The notes below the pieces were generated by a model. It did no database searches and was not told the origin of the DNA. It saw only the letters and a program-made list of their open reading frames with translations. The position numbers were made by a program, and so were the translations under genes. Below are positions 53,009 through 61,898 of a DNA stretch of 64,000 nt, one piece after another. Source of the stretch: Chryseobacterium sp. CY350 (GTDB lineage: Bacteria > Bacteroidota > Bacteroidia > Flavobacteriales > Weeksellaceae); NCBI RefSeq assembly GCF_027945075.1, contig NZ_CP116034.1:1736001-1800000 (forward strand). Reading direction: 5' to 3'. Every line of letters begins with the position of its first letter. Positions within the stretch are counted from its first letter, which is position 1.

Positions 53009-53614
53009 TTAATTATAGCCATTAAATGCCTCTGTTGTAGCCTGACCTTCGGCAGAAATTCCTTCTCTCACAAATACTTTATTTATTGTTTGGAAGAAAA
53101 TTTTAAGATCCAAAATTACGGATAAATGATCGACATACCAAACATCCAATTCAAACTTCTTTGTCCAGGAAATGGCATTTCTGCCGTTTACCTGCGCCCA
53201 ACCTGTAATTCCAGGTCGAACATTATGTCTGCGTTTTTGATTATCGTTATATAAGGACAGATATTGTGGAAGTAAAGGACGAGGACCAATTAAAGACATG
53301 TCTCCTTTTAAAACATTAAAAAGCTGTGGCAATTCATCCAAAGATGTTTTTCGTACAAAAGCTCCGACAGGAGTCAGTCTTTCAGAATCAGAAAGAAGAT
53401 TTCCCCGAATGTCTTTCTTATCATTCATAGTCTTAAACTTGATGATTCTGAAAATTTTTTCTTTTAATCCCGGGCGAGCCTGAAAAAAGAAAGGCTTACC
53501 ATCGTTTGCAAAATACAAACCAATTGTTACAATAATAAAGACCGGACTTAAAATCAATAATGCAAAAAATGCAACCATGAAATCAAGCAGTCTTTTTATA
53601 TAATTTTTATACAT
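53009..53614 (-). CDS. Phosphoglycosyl transferase, PglC-like
   Basis: 201 aa. An N-terminal membrane hairpin ([20 protein letters not shown]) and catalytic blocks [46 protein letters not shown] and [13 protein letters not shown], the short PglC/WeeH form that moves an N-acetylated amino-sugar phosphate to undecaprenyl phosphate. It lies between the acyl module and a GT4/FucNAc gene block, so it may prime with the acylated amino sugar. Confidence 0.92.
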   Translation of the reverse strand: MYKNYIKRLLDFMVAFFALLILSPVFIIVTIGLYFANDGKPFFFQARPGLKEKIFRIIKFKTMNDKKDIRGNLLSDSERLTPVGAFVRKTSLDELPQLFNVLKGDMSLIGPRPLLPQYLSLYNDNQKRRHNVRPGITGWAQVNGRNAISWTKKFELDVWYVDHLSVILDLKIFFQTINKVFVREGISAEGQATTEAFNGYN

Positions 53615-53616
53615 TC

Positions 53617-54810
53617 TTATATCTTTTCTATGATCAAATTGTACGATATGTCGACTAAATATTCACTCATCAGAAGTTTCTCAGCATTATCTCCCAATTT
53701 ACACAAGTCATTATGAAGTAAAGCTTCTAATTTTATATGCATTTCGTTCTTATTGCCTGCAATAACTTTATATCCGCAATTCGCTTTCTCAATGATGTCA
53801 CCGATGTCTGTATTTGCATCAGTTGCAGCAAGTACAGGTATTTTCATTTCCAGATACGATAATAATCTTGATGGAAAATTAGGAATCAGGAAATTTTTAT
53901 CTAGAAAAATTAAACCTACGTCACATGCTGCCAATAATTTATCATAATCATCTTTTGGTAACCGTTGAAGAAGTTTTGCATTACCCGGTTTATTATTATT
54001 GAACCAATCCTGAATTTTTGGAAACTCAGTGCCATCACCAACTATCAGAAAAAATATCTCTTCAAATTTTGTTGTATGAATAGTTTCTAATAAAAAATCT
54101 AAACCTTGCGGTTTTCCTAAATTACCTCCGTAAACAAAAACTTTTTTATTTGCAGGAATCTGATATTTTTCACGAATAGATTTTTTTTGTGCATCAGAAT
54201 ATGAAAAAACAACAGGTTCTATTGTGTTCGGATTAACTTCAACTTTATTACGGTTGATTTCAGGATTATGTTTTAGAACAAATTCTACATTTGCAGGAGA
54301 CATACATCCTATTGTATCTGAAATCTGATACAGTTTTTTTTCCTTTTTTAAAAATTGTTTATGCAGAAAACCATCTTTTTTAAGCATATTCATATCTACA
54401 GCGTTCTGAGGAAAAATATCTTTTAGAAGTAAATAAGATTTTGCATGATCTCTTTTTTTTACAAACTCAATTACCTTTGCAAAGGTAATGGGTGGTGTAG
54501 AATATAAAACCAGATCAAATTTTCTATCTTTAAGATTATTTTTGATTGCTGAAAGATATTGATATTCTATTGCAAGAGTTCCAATTCCTTTCTCAATAAT
54601 ATTGGTTTTCTGAATATTAAATGTCTTTACCTGCAAAATTGAAACCCCTTCTTTTTTACTGAAATTAGTAGAAATCCCCTTTCTTCTTTCAACTGGTGAT
54701 ACGATGGTAACATCATGCCCTTCCTTACGAAATTTTCGCAACAAGTCCTGATAAATACCCCGGTCTTCTACAGAGTTGATTTCAACTAAAGTCAAAAAAA
54801 GTATATTCAT
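53617..54810 (-). CDS. GT4 glycosyltransferase, WbuB-like
   Basis: 397 aa GT-B fold. The N-terminal half starts [22 protein letters not shown] and the C-terminal domain has [32 protein letters not shown] and the nucleotide-sugar site [17 protein letters not shown]. This pattern matches WbuB-type enzymes, predicted to transfer L-FucNAc in E. coli O26. The adjoining UDP-L-FucNAc genes support that donor. It follows the priming enzyme gene by 2 bp. Confidence 0.88.
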   Translation of the reverse strand: MNILFLTLVEINSVEDRGIYQDLLRKFRKEGHDVTIVSPVERRKGISTNFSKKEGVSILQVKTFNIQKTNIIEKGIGTLAIEYQYLSAIKNNLKDRKFDLVLYSTPPITFAKVIEFVKKRDHAKSYLLLKDIFPQNAVDMNMLKKDGFLHKQFLKKEKKLYQISDTIGCMSPANVEFVLKHNPEINRNKVEVNPNTIEPVVFSYSDAQKKSIREKYQIPANKKVFVYGGNLGKPQGLDFLLETIHTTKFEEIFFLIVGDGTEFPKIQDWFNNNKPGNAKLLQRLPKDDYDKLLAACDVGLIFLDKNFLIPNFPSRLLSYLEMKIPVLAATDANTDIGDIIEKANCGYKVIAGNKNEMHIKLEALLHNDLCKLGDNAEKLLMSEYLVDISYNLIIEKI

Positions 54811-54864
54811 ATGCAGATTTAAATTGTCTTAAAACGATATGTAATCACATTTGCGATTTCATTC

Positions 54865-56004
54865 TTAAATTTCTTCTGACCAAACAGTCCTTTTAATATA
54901 ATCTGTATAGGAAATAATAATTCTCACCACTTTTTCAGAAACATTCGGCATCGAATAATCGGAAACAGGTCTGAAATTTCTTTCTGCTCCTACTTTTTGT
55001 TGTAAAACCTGAGTCAAACCCTGCAAAACTCTTTCTGGAGACAAGCCAACCATCATTACGCTTGCTTCTTCCATTGCTTCAGGTCTTTCGTGCGCCTGGC
55101 GAATGTTTAGAGCTCTGAAATTTAAGATAGATGATTCCTCTGAAATTGTTCCCGAATCTGAAAGTACGGCATAAGCTCTTTTTTGCAAAGCATTATAATC
55201 GTGAAAGCCTAAAGGCTTCAAAAATTGAATTTCAGGACGCATTTCAATCTGCATTTTGTCAATCATGTTTTTTGTACGCGGATGAGTGGAAACGATGATT
55301 GGAAATTGATACTTTTCAGCGATAGCATTCAAAGAATCCATCAATCCTCTAAAGTTTTTCTCAGAGTTGATATTTTCTTCTCGGTGAGATGAAACTACAA
55401 AAAATTTCCCCTCCTCCAAATTTAGTTTTTCAAGTACCTTTGAAGCATCAATTTGTAGTAAATAATGATTCAAAACTTCAAACATAGGCGAACCCGTTTT
55501 GATGATCCTATCTGCAGGCAATCCTTCTCTTAAAAGATATTCTCTCGCAATATCTGAATATGTAAGGTTGATATCAGAAGTATGGTCTACAATTTTACGG
55601 TTGGTTTCTTCAGGAACTCTCTGATCAAAACATCTGTTTCCAGCTTCCATATGGAAAATAGGAATATGTCTTTTCTTTGCAGGAATTGCACACAGACAAG
55701 AGTTTGTATCTCCTAAAACCAAAAATGCATCAGGTTTTAATTCTTCTAATAAAGGATCAATTTTAATTAAAATATTTCCGACAGTTTCTGTTGCTGTTTT
55801 TCCAGCTGCTTCCAAGAAATAATCGGGTTTGCGAAGTCCTAGATCTTCAAAAAAGATCTGATTCAATTCGTAATCATAGTTTTGCCCAGTATGAACGATG
55901 ATATGTTCTACTGCTTCAGATGCATCTAAAGCATCTAATACTCTTGATAATCTAATGATTTCAGGTCGTGTACCAACGACCGTCATTACTTTAAGTTTTT
56001 TCAT
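54865..56004 (-). CDS. fnlC: Non-hydrolysing UDP-GlcNAc 2-epimerase family, UDP-L-FucNAc pathway C-2 epimerase
   Basis: 379 aa. VVGTRPEIIRLSRVL, HTGQNYDYELNQIFF, HMEAGNRCFDQRVPEETNRKI and VLSDSGTISEESSIL are the WecB-family motifs. In the FnlABC (WbjBCD, CapEFG) pathway this enzyme does the last C-2 epimerisation to UDP-L-FucNAc. Its co-location with the fnlB/capF and fnlA/capE homologues favours this over UDP-ManNAc synthesis. 54 bp separate it from the downstream GT4 gene. Confidence 0.9.
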   Translation of the reverse strand: MKKLKVMTVVGTRPEIIRLSRVLDALDASEAVEHIIVHTGQNYDYELNQIFFEDLGLRKPDYFLEAAGKTATETVGNILIKIDPLLEELKPDAFLVLGDTNSCLCAIPAKKRHIPIFHMEAGNRCFDQRVPEETNRKIVDHTSDINLTYSDIAREYLLREGLPADRIIKTGSPMFEVLNHYLLQIDASKVLEKLNLEEGKFFVVSSHREENINSEKNFRGLMDSLNAIAEKYQFPIIVSTHPRTKNMIDKMQIEMRPEIQFLKPLGFHDYNALQKRAYAVLSDSGTISEESSILNFRALNIRQAHERPEAMEEASVMMVGLSPERVLQGLTQVLQQKVGAERNFRPVSDYSMPNVSEKVVRIIISYTDYIKRTVWSEEI

Positions 56005-56077
56005 TATATAGCTTTTTGCTGACGGCTTTCGTTTTTAGCAATTACTTTCAGCTTTTAATATTAAATTTAATTACAAA

Positions 56078-57196
56078 TTATACTTCAAGAAAATAAGTGT
56101 CTGAATTTTCTGGGTTGAATGCTTCATTGATCCAGAAGATCGTATATAATTCTTCTTCTCCAATATTTTTAATGTTGTGAGTATACCAGATCGGCATATC
56201 TACATAAGCAGGCTCATTTCCGTCAAGATAAAAATCTAAAACTTCGTCAGTATCTATTTTTCTTAATTGAATCAATGCTTTACCCTTAATTACAGCAAAA
56301 CGCTCAATTTTTCTTGTGTGATAATGATTTCCTCTTGTGATATCCGGAACTGTGGTTGAAAACGAACATTGTCCGCCAATTCCAAGTCTGATCACTTCAA
56401 CAAAAGCTCCGCGAGGATCTGTATGTTGAGTAAATTTTACCGGATAATGTGTTTTATGATCAATATAAGAACGGTAAGTGTTGAATAAATTATGTTCGAA
56501 AGAATCATTGATCACAGGAATTTCTCCGCCGTCAAAATATTTCGTTTTATAATCATTTAATAATGCTAAGACTTCAGAAACTTTTTTAGTTGTGGTAGGT
56601 TCAATAAAGAATTCTGGTTTACTATTACCTTCTCTGATTTCACTAATAATCGTATCAACCAATTCCTGAACGTAAATTAATTTAACTTCTCCATCTGTAG
56701 CAATCGTCGGAGTTTCTCCATGTGTTAACTGATGACAGAAAGTAGCAACAAAAGAATTGTAGAAAGGTTTTCCGAAAGCACCAAAAACATTAGGAATAAT
56801 TAATCCTGTTATTTTTCCACCATTTTCATTGGCCCAGTTTACCAATGCTTCTCTTCCTTCTTTTTTAGATTTCCCATATAAATTATCTCTTTCTTCCTGC
56901 GTAGAAGAAGAAATCATTACATGAGCTTTTGAATCAGTTCTTTTTAAAGAATCTACCAGCTTTTGAGCCAAACCAACATTGGTCTCATAGATAAATTGCT
57001 CACTTTCGTGACGGTTCATCGCAGCAAGATGTACAATCACATCGCACTGCTTTACAAATTGATCTAATTCAACCTGATCTTCAAAATATTCTTTTTTAAA
57101 ATCAACTCTTTCAAATTCTTCAGGAAATAAGCCCAAAGTATTGTATAAATGTCTTCCGACAAAACCATTCTGACCGGTAATTCCGATTTTTTTCAT
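56078..57196 (-). CDS. fnlB: CapF/FnlB-type bifunctional SDR-cupin, UDP-L-FucNAc pathway
   Basis: 372 aa. N-terminal SDR domain (1-245): IGITGQNGFVGRHLYNTL, HLAAMNRHESEQFIYETNVGLAQKL and YGKSKKEGRE. C-terminal cupin (about 255-372): FTQHTDPRGAFVEVI, TVPDITRGNHYHTRKIERFAVI. In CapF of Staphylococcus the cupin epimerises C-3 and the SDR reduces C-4 of the 4-keto intermediate. The length and domain order match CapF. It sits between a small cupin gene and fnlC. Confidence 0.92.
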   Translation of the reverse strand: MKKIGITGQNGFVGRHLYNTLGLFPEEFERVDFKKEYFEDQVELDQFVKQCDVIVHLAAMNRHESEQFIYETNVGLAQKLVDSLKRTDSKAHVMISSSTQEERDNLYGKSKKEGREALVNWANENGGKITGLIIPNVFGAFGKPFYNSFVATFCHQLTHGETPTIATDGEVKLIYVQELVDTIISEIREGNSKPEFFIEPTTTKKVSEVLALLNDYKTKYFDGGEIPVINDSFEHNLFNTYRSYIDHKTHYPVKFTQHTDPRGAFVEVIRLGIGGQCSFSTTVPDITRGNHYHTRKIERFAVIKGKALIQLRKIDTDEVLDFYLDGNEPAYVDMPIWYTHNIKNIGEEELYTIFWINEAFNPENSDTYFLEV

Positions 57197-57257
57197 TTTT
57201 AAATGCTTTTAGCAAACTTAAACCATTGCAAAACACCCATTAGTTAAAATGTTATGC

Positions 57258-57671
57258 TTATATATTATTAAAATAATCTAAACTGTATCTGTACTCATCG
57301 CTGATCTCTCCCATTTCATGGTCAGCTAAAACCAGCAATTTACTTTTGCCATTTCTTGCCCGAATTGCTGTAATATATCCCGCAGGAATACGAAGGTAAG
57401 TTAGCGCATCATCTTTTAAAAGATATTTCTGAATTGTTAAATCTTTTGAAGGATTTGTAAAATTATCTACTGCAATTACAGAAATTTCAAAGCTTCCTTT
57501 CATACAAGCAAACCATCTCTGTTCTACTTTATGACCTTGCCAGCCACGAATAAAATCTGTAGAATGATTTTCGATAGTGTAGATGCTTTTTATCTGTGAA
57601 GCAACAAAGTCATTATTAAAAGTAATAATTCCTCTTTCGTCCTGATGTTTCTTTCCTTCTAAAAGCATCAA
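57258..57671 (-). CDS. WxcM-like cupin, sugar epimerase or ketoisomerase
   Basis: 137 aa single-domain cupin. FNNDFVASQIKSIYTIEN, RGWQGHKVEQRWFACMKGSFEISVI and YLRIPAGYITAIRA match the WxcM/FdtA-like family, members of which are dTDP-keto-sugar isomerases or epimerases. Between fnlA and fnlB it may act on an intermediate of the FucNAc branch or another keto-sugar; the canonical three-gene pathway does not require it. The start may be Met1 or Met2. Confidence 0.8.
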   Translation of the reverse strand: MMLLEGKKHQDERGIITFNNDFVASQIKSIYTIENHSTDFIRGWQGHKVEQRWFACMKGSFEISVIAVDNFTNPSKDLTIQKYLLKDDALTYLRIPAGYITAIRARNGKSKLLVLADHEMGEISDEYRYSLDYFNNI

Positions 57672-57706
57672 TTTTACTTTTTATACTTAACTTCATCTTA
57701 TTATTT

Positions 57707-58741
57707 CTAATAAGGATATTGCATCACATCTTCTCCAAAAACTTCTTTTCTGATTAAAGGCAAAGTGGAAATCAGTTTTTTCAGACCTTCAACGCCTTCC
57801 TGCTTTGTATTGTGAGAATGATAATCTTCAATCTGGGCAACTTCTTCTTCACCTTCAGAGAAATACTGTGCATAATTCAAATCTCGGTTGTCTGCTGGTA
57901 CTCTGTAAAAATCTCCCATATCCTCAGCTTTTGCCATTTCTTCCCGGGTACAAAGTGTTTCATATAATTTCTCGCCGTGACGGGTTCCGATTACTTTTAC
58001 AGGAACATCTTTACCTGTGAGTTCAATTAAAGCTTTTGCCAAATCACCTATGCTTCCAGCTGGAGCTTTATTAACAAATAAATCTCCCGGATTTGCATGC
58101 TGAAAGGCAAATAAAACCAAATCTACAGCATCTTCCAATGACATGAAAAAACGTGACATATTCGGATCTGTGATTGTAATAGGCTCACCTTTTTGAATCT
58201 GATTTAAAAACAAAGGAATAACAGATCCTCTTGAAGCCATTACATTTCCATAACGGGTAAGACAAACCACTGTATCATTTGTATTTCTGGATTCTGCAAC
58301 AGCAACTTTTTCCATCATTGCTTTAGAAATTCCCATCGCATTGATAGGATAAGCTGCTTTATCTGTCGACAGACAAATTACTTTCTGTACTTTGTTTGCA
58401 GTGGCTGCACGAATAACATTCTGAGTTCCTTCAACATTAGTTTTCACTGCCTGCATCGGGAAAAATTCACAAGATGGAACTTGTTTCAACGCTGCAGCAT
58501 GAAAGATATAATCTACACCTCTGGTTGCCGGTTCTACACTTGAGAAATCTCTAACATCACCTATATAATATTTTATTTTATCGTTTTTGTACAAATTTCG
58601 CATGTCATCCTGTTTTTTCTCATCACGAGAAAAAATACGGATTTCCTTGAAGTGGTCTGTTTTTAAGAATCTGTTGAGTACAGCAGTTCCGAATGAACCT
58701 GTACCGCCTGTTATTAGAAGGATTTTATTTTGAATTTTCAT
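57707..58741 (-). CDS. fnlA: CapE/FnlA-type UDP-GlcNAc 4,6-dehydratase/5-epimerase
   Basis: 344 aa SDR. ILLITGGTGSFGTAVLNRFL binds NADP; INAMGISKAMMEK has Met in place of the usual catalytic Tyr of the YxxxK motif, as in CapE/FlaA1-type dehydratases; ALKQVPSCEFFPMQAVKTN and TRYGNVMASRGSVIP are strongly conserved. It starts the UDP-L-FucNAc pathway from UDP-GlcNAc. It is cytoplasmic without the membrane domain of PglF/WbpM. It heads the pathway genes in transcription order. Confidence 0.92.
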   Translation of the reverse strand: MKIQNKILLITGGTGSFGTAVLNRFLKTDHFKEIRIFSRDEKKQDDMRNLYKNDKIKYYIGDVRDFSSVEPATRGVDYIFHAAALKQVPSCEFFPMQAVKTNVEGTQNVIRAATANKVQKVICLSTDKAAYPINAMGISKAMMEKVAVAESRNTNDTVVCLTRYGNVMASRGSVIPLFLNQIQKGEPITITDPNMSRFFMSLEDAVDLVLFAFQHANPGDLFVNKAPAGSIGDLAKALIELTGKDVPVKVIGTRHGEKLYETLCTREEMAKAEDMGDFYRVPADNRDLNYAQYFSEGEEEVAQIEDYHSHNTKQEGVEGLKKLISTLPLIRKEVFGEDVMQYPY

Positions 58742-58750
58742 TGTATTCTT

Positions 58751-59668
58751 TTACTTAATTTTTTCTAAAAATGCCCAAGTTTCACTAATACCAAGCATTA
58801 AATTTACCTTGGGACTAAAAAGCAAATCCTTTTTTGCTTTTTCAATATCTAAGCAAATATGCTGTACATCAAATTTATTTGACTCAAGGTATTGCACCTC
58901 AAAATTACTTTCACAAACATTTTTTATTGTACTGATAATTTCATTAATTGAAGTCCCTTTACCGCTTCCAATATTAAATATTTCTCCATTTGATGTACAT
59001 ATTGATGCTTCATATATCGCATCCGCCAAGTCGGTTATAAAAACATAATCTTTAGATATATTTCCATCTCCCCAAACCTCAAGATTCTGTTTTTGAAAAA
59101 CTTTACCTAAAAAAACCGAAATAACCCCCTGATTACTAAAAGGGTTTTGCCTAGGTCCATATGGATTTGAAGGTCTTATAATATTATATTCCACCCCGTA
59201 ATTTAAGGAAAAATAGGCTAAATACTTTTCGATTGCCAATTTGGTAATTCCGTAAGAAGAGATTGGGTTTGTAGATGAATCTTCTTTAATAGGTACGATT
59301 TCAGGCTCTCCATATACTGCTCCACCACTTGATAAGTAAACAATTCGCTTTATATTTTTTTCACAAGCTGTTCTAAACAATTTGACAGAGTTTATTAAAT
59401 TCGATTCGATATCAAATTCAATATTTTGATTTGAAGTTATCGGTACTGTCGTGCTTATGCAATGAATTAGAACGTCCTTACCCTTAAAAGCACTTTCAAC
59501 TAATTTTTGATTATTAATATCTCCAAATACATATTTTACATCCGATAGAGGTTGTCTGAACTTTTCACTCCCTAAATCAAAAACGGTAACTTCGTGACCT
59601 TTACTTATCAAGATATCTACAACGTAAGAACCTATAAATCCATTTCCTCCAAGAACTACATATTTCAT
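58751..59668 (-). CDS. NAD-dependent sugar epimerase/dehydratase (GalE-like)
   Basis: 305 aa extended SDR. VVLGGNGFIGSYVVDIL is the Gly motif, YLSSGGAVYGEPEIVPIKED the catalytic Ser-Thr region, and SSYGITKLAIEKYL the YxxxK. RPSNPYGPRQNPF is typical of nucleotide-sugar C-4 epimerases. The sugar substrate is not clear: UDP-Glc/Gal, UDP-GlcNAc or a 4-keto-6-deoxy sugar are possible. It is 9 bp upstream of fnlA and 10 bp downstream of a GT4 gene. Confidence 0.87.
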   Translation of the reverse strand: MKYVVLGGNGFIGSYVVDILISKGHEVTVFDLGSEKFRQPLSDVKYVFGDINNQKLVESAFKGKDVLIHCISTTVPITSNQNIEFDIESNLINSVKLFRTACEKNIKRIVYLSSGGAVYGEPEIVPIKEDSSTNPISSYGITKLAIEKYLAYFSLNYGVEYNIIRPSNPYGPRQNPFSNQGVISVFLGKVFQKQNLEVWGDGNISKDYVFITDLADAIYEASICTSNGEIFNIGSGKGTSINEIISTIKNVCESNFEVQYLESNKFDVQHICLDIEKAKKDLLFSPKVNLMLGISETWAFLEKIK

Positions 59669-59678
59669 ATTTCAATTT

Positions 59679-60851
59679 TTAAAAAATAAAATCAGGTTTT
59701 TGACTTTTGTTTAACATCCAACTATATAATGACAAAGTTTTTTTTGCAATTTCATCCCAAAGATATTTTTCATTAACTAATTTTCTTGCATTTTTGCTGT
59801 AAGTACTCAGCATATCCGAAGATAAATCAATCATCCTAATCAAAGAATCTGTTATTGAATTGACATCAATATCAACCCAAAAACCGCATTCATAATCATT
59901 CAAATCTTTCCAACTAGAAGACTTTGTAGTTATAACAGGTATTCCATACGCTAAAGCATCTACAACAACCATTGGAGAACCTTCAGAATAAGAAGGTAAA
60001 ATGAAAAAATCTGAGGCATCAAAAGCATCGAATTTTTTATCTCCAAGCTGAGGCTCAATAATAAAGACACGATGAGCAAGCTTCATTTCTATAATCATAT
60101 TCTCTACGACATTTTGATAGCCAAACTCATCATTTCCCACTATAACTAAAACCCAATCATCGAATTTATGGTTTAACTCAAAAATTGATTTTAATAACAT
60201 ATCCAATCCTTTTTTAGGTGTAATTCTAGATAAATATAATAGAACTTTTTTATCTTTTGGAAGATTATATTTAATTTTAAATAGATCTCCATTTCCTTTT
60301 TTCTGTAAAAACTGTGATCCTATCCCGTTTTCTATATAGGCTATTGGATTTTTTAATCCTAATCTTCGAAAATCTTCTATTTCATATTCAGAAGTTGCAT
60401 GGAGAGTATTTGATTTTTTCAAATTGTTTTTTTCAAATAAATTGAGAGCAATATCTTTCTTTATCTTGGAAGTATTTAGTGCATATTCTGATAATGTTCC
60501 ATGTGCAGCGATACATGTTTTCGCACCATTTTTTCTCAAAATAGAGGTAATTAAAGATTGTGCTGTCCATAAACTGTGTTGATGCACAATATCAAAGCTT
60601 TTTTCAGATATTGATCTTTTATGTTCTATCCTCGAAAAATTCAAAAAAGGTATATCAGATGGAAACCCTTCTAATCTTTCTTGTTCTATATTGTAATTTG
60701 ACGAAGCCCAAATTACATTTTCTTTATTGTCAGAGCTCCAAATATAAACATCTTCCCCAAGTTCAAGTTGAGCCTTTACCAGTCCCATACTGATTGTTCC
60801 AAGACCATAAGACTGTTTTGAATAAGAGGAAACAATATGTAGTATTTTCAT
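59679..60851 (-). CDS. GT4 glycosyltransferase
   Basis: 390 aa GT-B enzyme. ILHIVSSYSKQSYGLGTISMGL is the acceptor-side glycine loop; VLLYLSRITPKKGLDMLLKSI, VIVGNDEFGYQ and FILPSYSEGSPMVVVDALAYGIPVI form the GT4 donor site with EGSPMVVVDAL. No membrane segment is predicted. The donor sugar is unassigned. It lies between the epimerase gene and another GT4 gene. Confidence 0.9.
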   Translation of the reverse strand: MKILHIVSSYSKQSYGLGTISMGLVKAQLELGEDVYIWSSDNKENVIWASSNYNIEQERLEGFPSDIPFLNFSRIEHKRSISEKSFDIVHQHSLWTAQSLITSILRKNGAKTCIAAHGTLSEYALNTSKIKKDIALNLFEKNNLKKSNTLHATSEYEIEDFRRLGLKNPIAYIENGIGSQFLQKKGNGDLFKIKYNLPKDKKVLLYLSRITPKKGLDMLLKSIFELNHKFDDWVLVIVGNDEFGYQNVVENMIIEMKLAHRVFIIEPQLGDKKFDAFDASDFFILPSYSEGSPMVVVDALAYGIPVITTKSSSWKDLNDYECGFWVDIDVNSITDSLIRMIDLSSDMLSTYSKNARKLVNEKYLWDEIAKKTLSLYSWMLNKSQKPDFIF

Positions 60852-60875
60852 TTTTGTTATTTCTTGATTATAACT

Positions 60876-61898
60876 TTAAGCTAGATAGACTTTAACTTGT
60901 TCTTCGGCAATATTATAAAAATCCATTTCGCTTACGTTTTTTCTTAAATTATTATAATAATCTTTATCTGTCATTTTTTTTATGGATATAAGTAGACTAT
61001 TTTGATTTTCAAGATTAAAGATTAGACCATTAAAATCATTCACAACAATTTCGTCACTACAACCAACCTTTTCACTAACAATTACTGGCATTCCATTATT
61101 AAGAGCTTCTTCTACCACGAGCCCCCAAGGTTCAATTAAAGATGGCAGAATAAATACATCATAATTCTGATAAAATTTATATAAATCAACATTACTTATT
61201 GCTCCATGAAATTTGACATTTTCAAGCGCGATGTTTTTTAAATCTTTTTCCTGCGGTCCAAAACCAATTATATGTAAATTTAAATTTGGAAATGAATTGA
61301 AAACCTGGATAAGATTTAGTAAGTTCTTTTCAGGAGAAAGTCTACCTACATAAAGAAAATTTTTTACGATTGTTCTTTCTTGAAAATATGGTTGACACTT
61401 TATATTAAATAAACCTACTCCTTTCGTCTTCTTTATTTCGTGATTAAAATTCAATGCTTTTAATAATTTCATTTGCGCTTCACCCGAAGCATATGCTCGA
61501 TTTACCCTATTTAATACAAGTTTCTTTATAAAAGCCTTAAATCCTTCCGTTTTTGATTCATAAATACTTGATTCAACGATAATAGAATTTTTCCTTTTTG
61601 CACTTAATAAAGAGGCGAACCATAATAAAGGCTCATCCCAGCCTCCTAAGATTAATTCTTTATATTTTGAAAATACAATCAATTTTAGTAAAAATGCAAA
61701 CTGTTGAACGCTACTCTTATTTTTCAAATCAACAAACTTAAACTTAATGAGTTCTTTTTTGAAAAAATCTTCATTACGTAATTCAGCCGTATTTCCAGTG
61801 AATATGACAAAAACTTTCTGAGTTTTTGATATTTCATTAAACAGATTAACCTTATAAAAAGCAGGAAGATTAGTTATAATTATTTTATCAAATTCCAT
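60876..61898 (-). CDS. GT4 glycosyltransferase
   Basis: 340 aa GT-B enzyme. The N terminus IIITNLPAFYKVNLFNEIS is WbnE-like; the donor domain has FLYVGRLSPEKNLLNLIQVF, LHIIGFGPQEKDLKNIA and FILPSLIEPWGLVVEEALNNGMPVI with the EPWGLVVEEAL motif. The donor sugar is not known. Its start overlaps the polymerase gene by 19 bp. Confidence 0.9.
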   Translation of the reverse strand: MEFDKIIITNLPAFYKVNLFNEISKTQKVFVIFTGNTAELRNEDFFKKELIKFKFVDLKNKSSVQQFAFLLKLIVFSKYKELILGGWDEPLLWFASLLSAKRKNSIIVESSIYESKTEGFKAFIKKLVLNRVNRAYASGEAQMKLLKALNFNHEIKKTKGVGLFNIKCQPYFQERTIVKNFLYVGRLSPEKNLLNLIQVFNSFPNLNLHIIGFGPQEKDLKNIALENVKFHGAISNVDLYKFYQNYDVFILPSLIEPWGLVVEEALNNGMPVIVSEKVGCSDEIVVNDFNGLIFNLENQNSLLISIKKMTDKDYYNNLRKNVSEMDFYNIAEEQVKVYLA

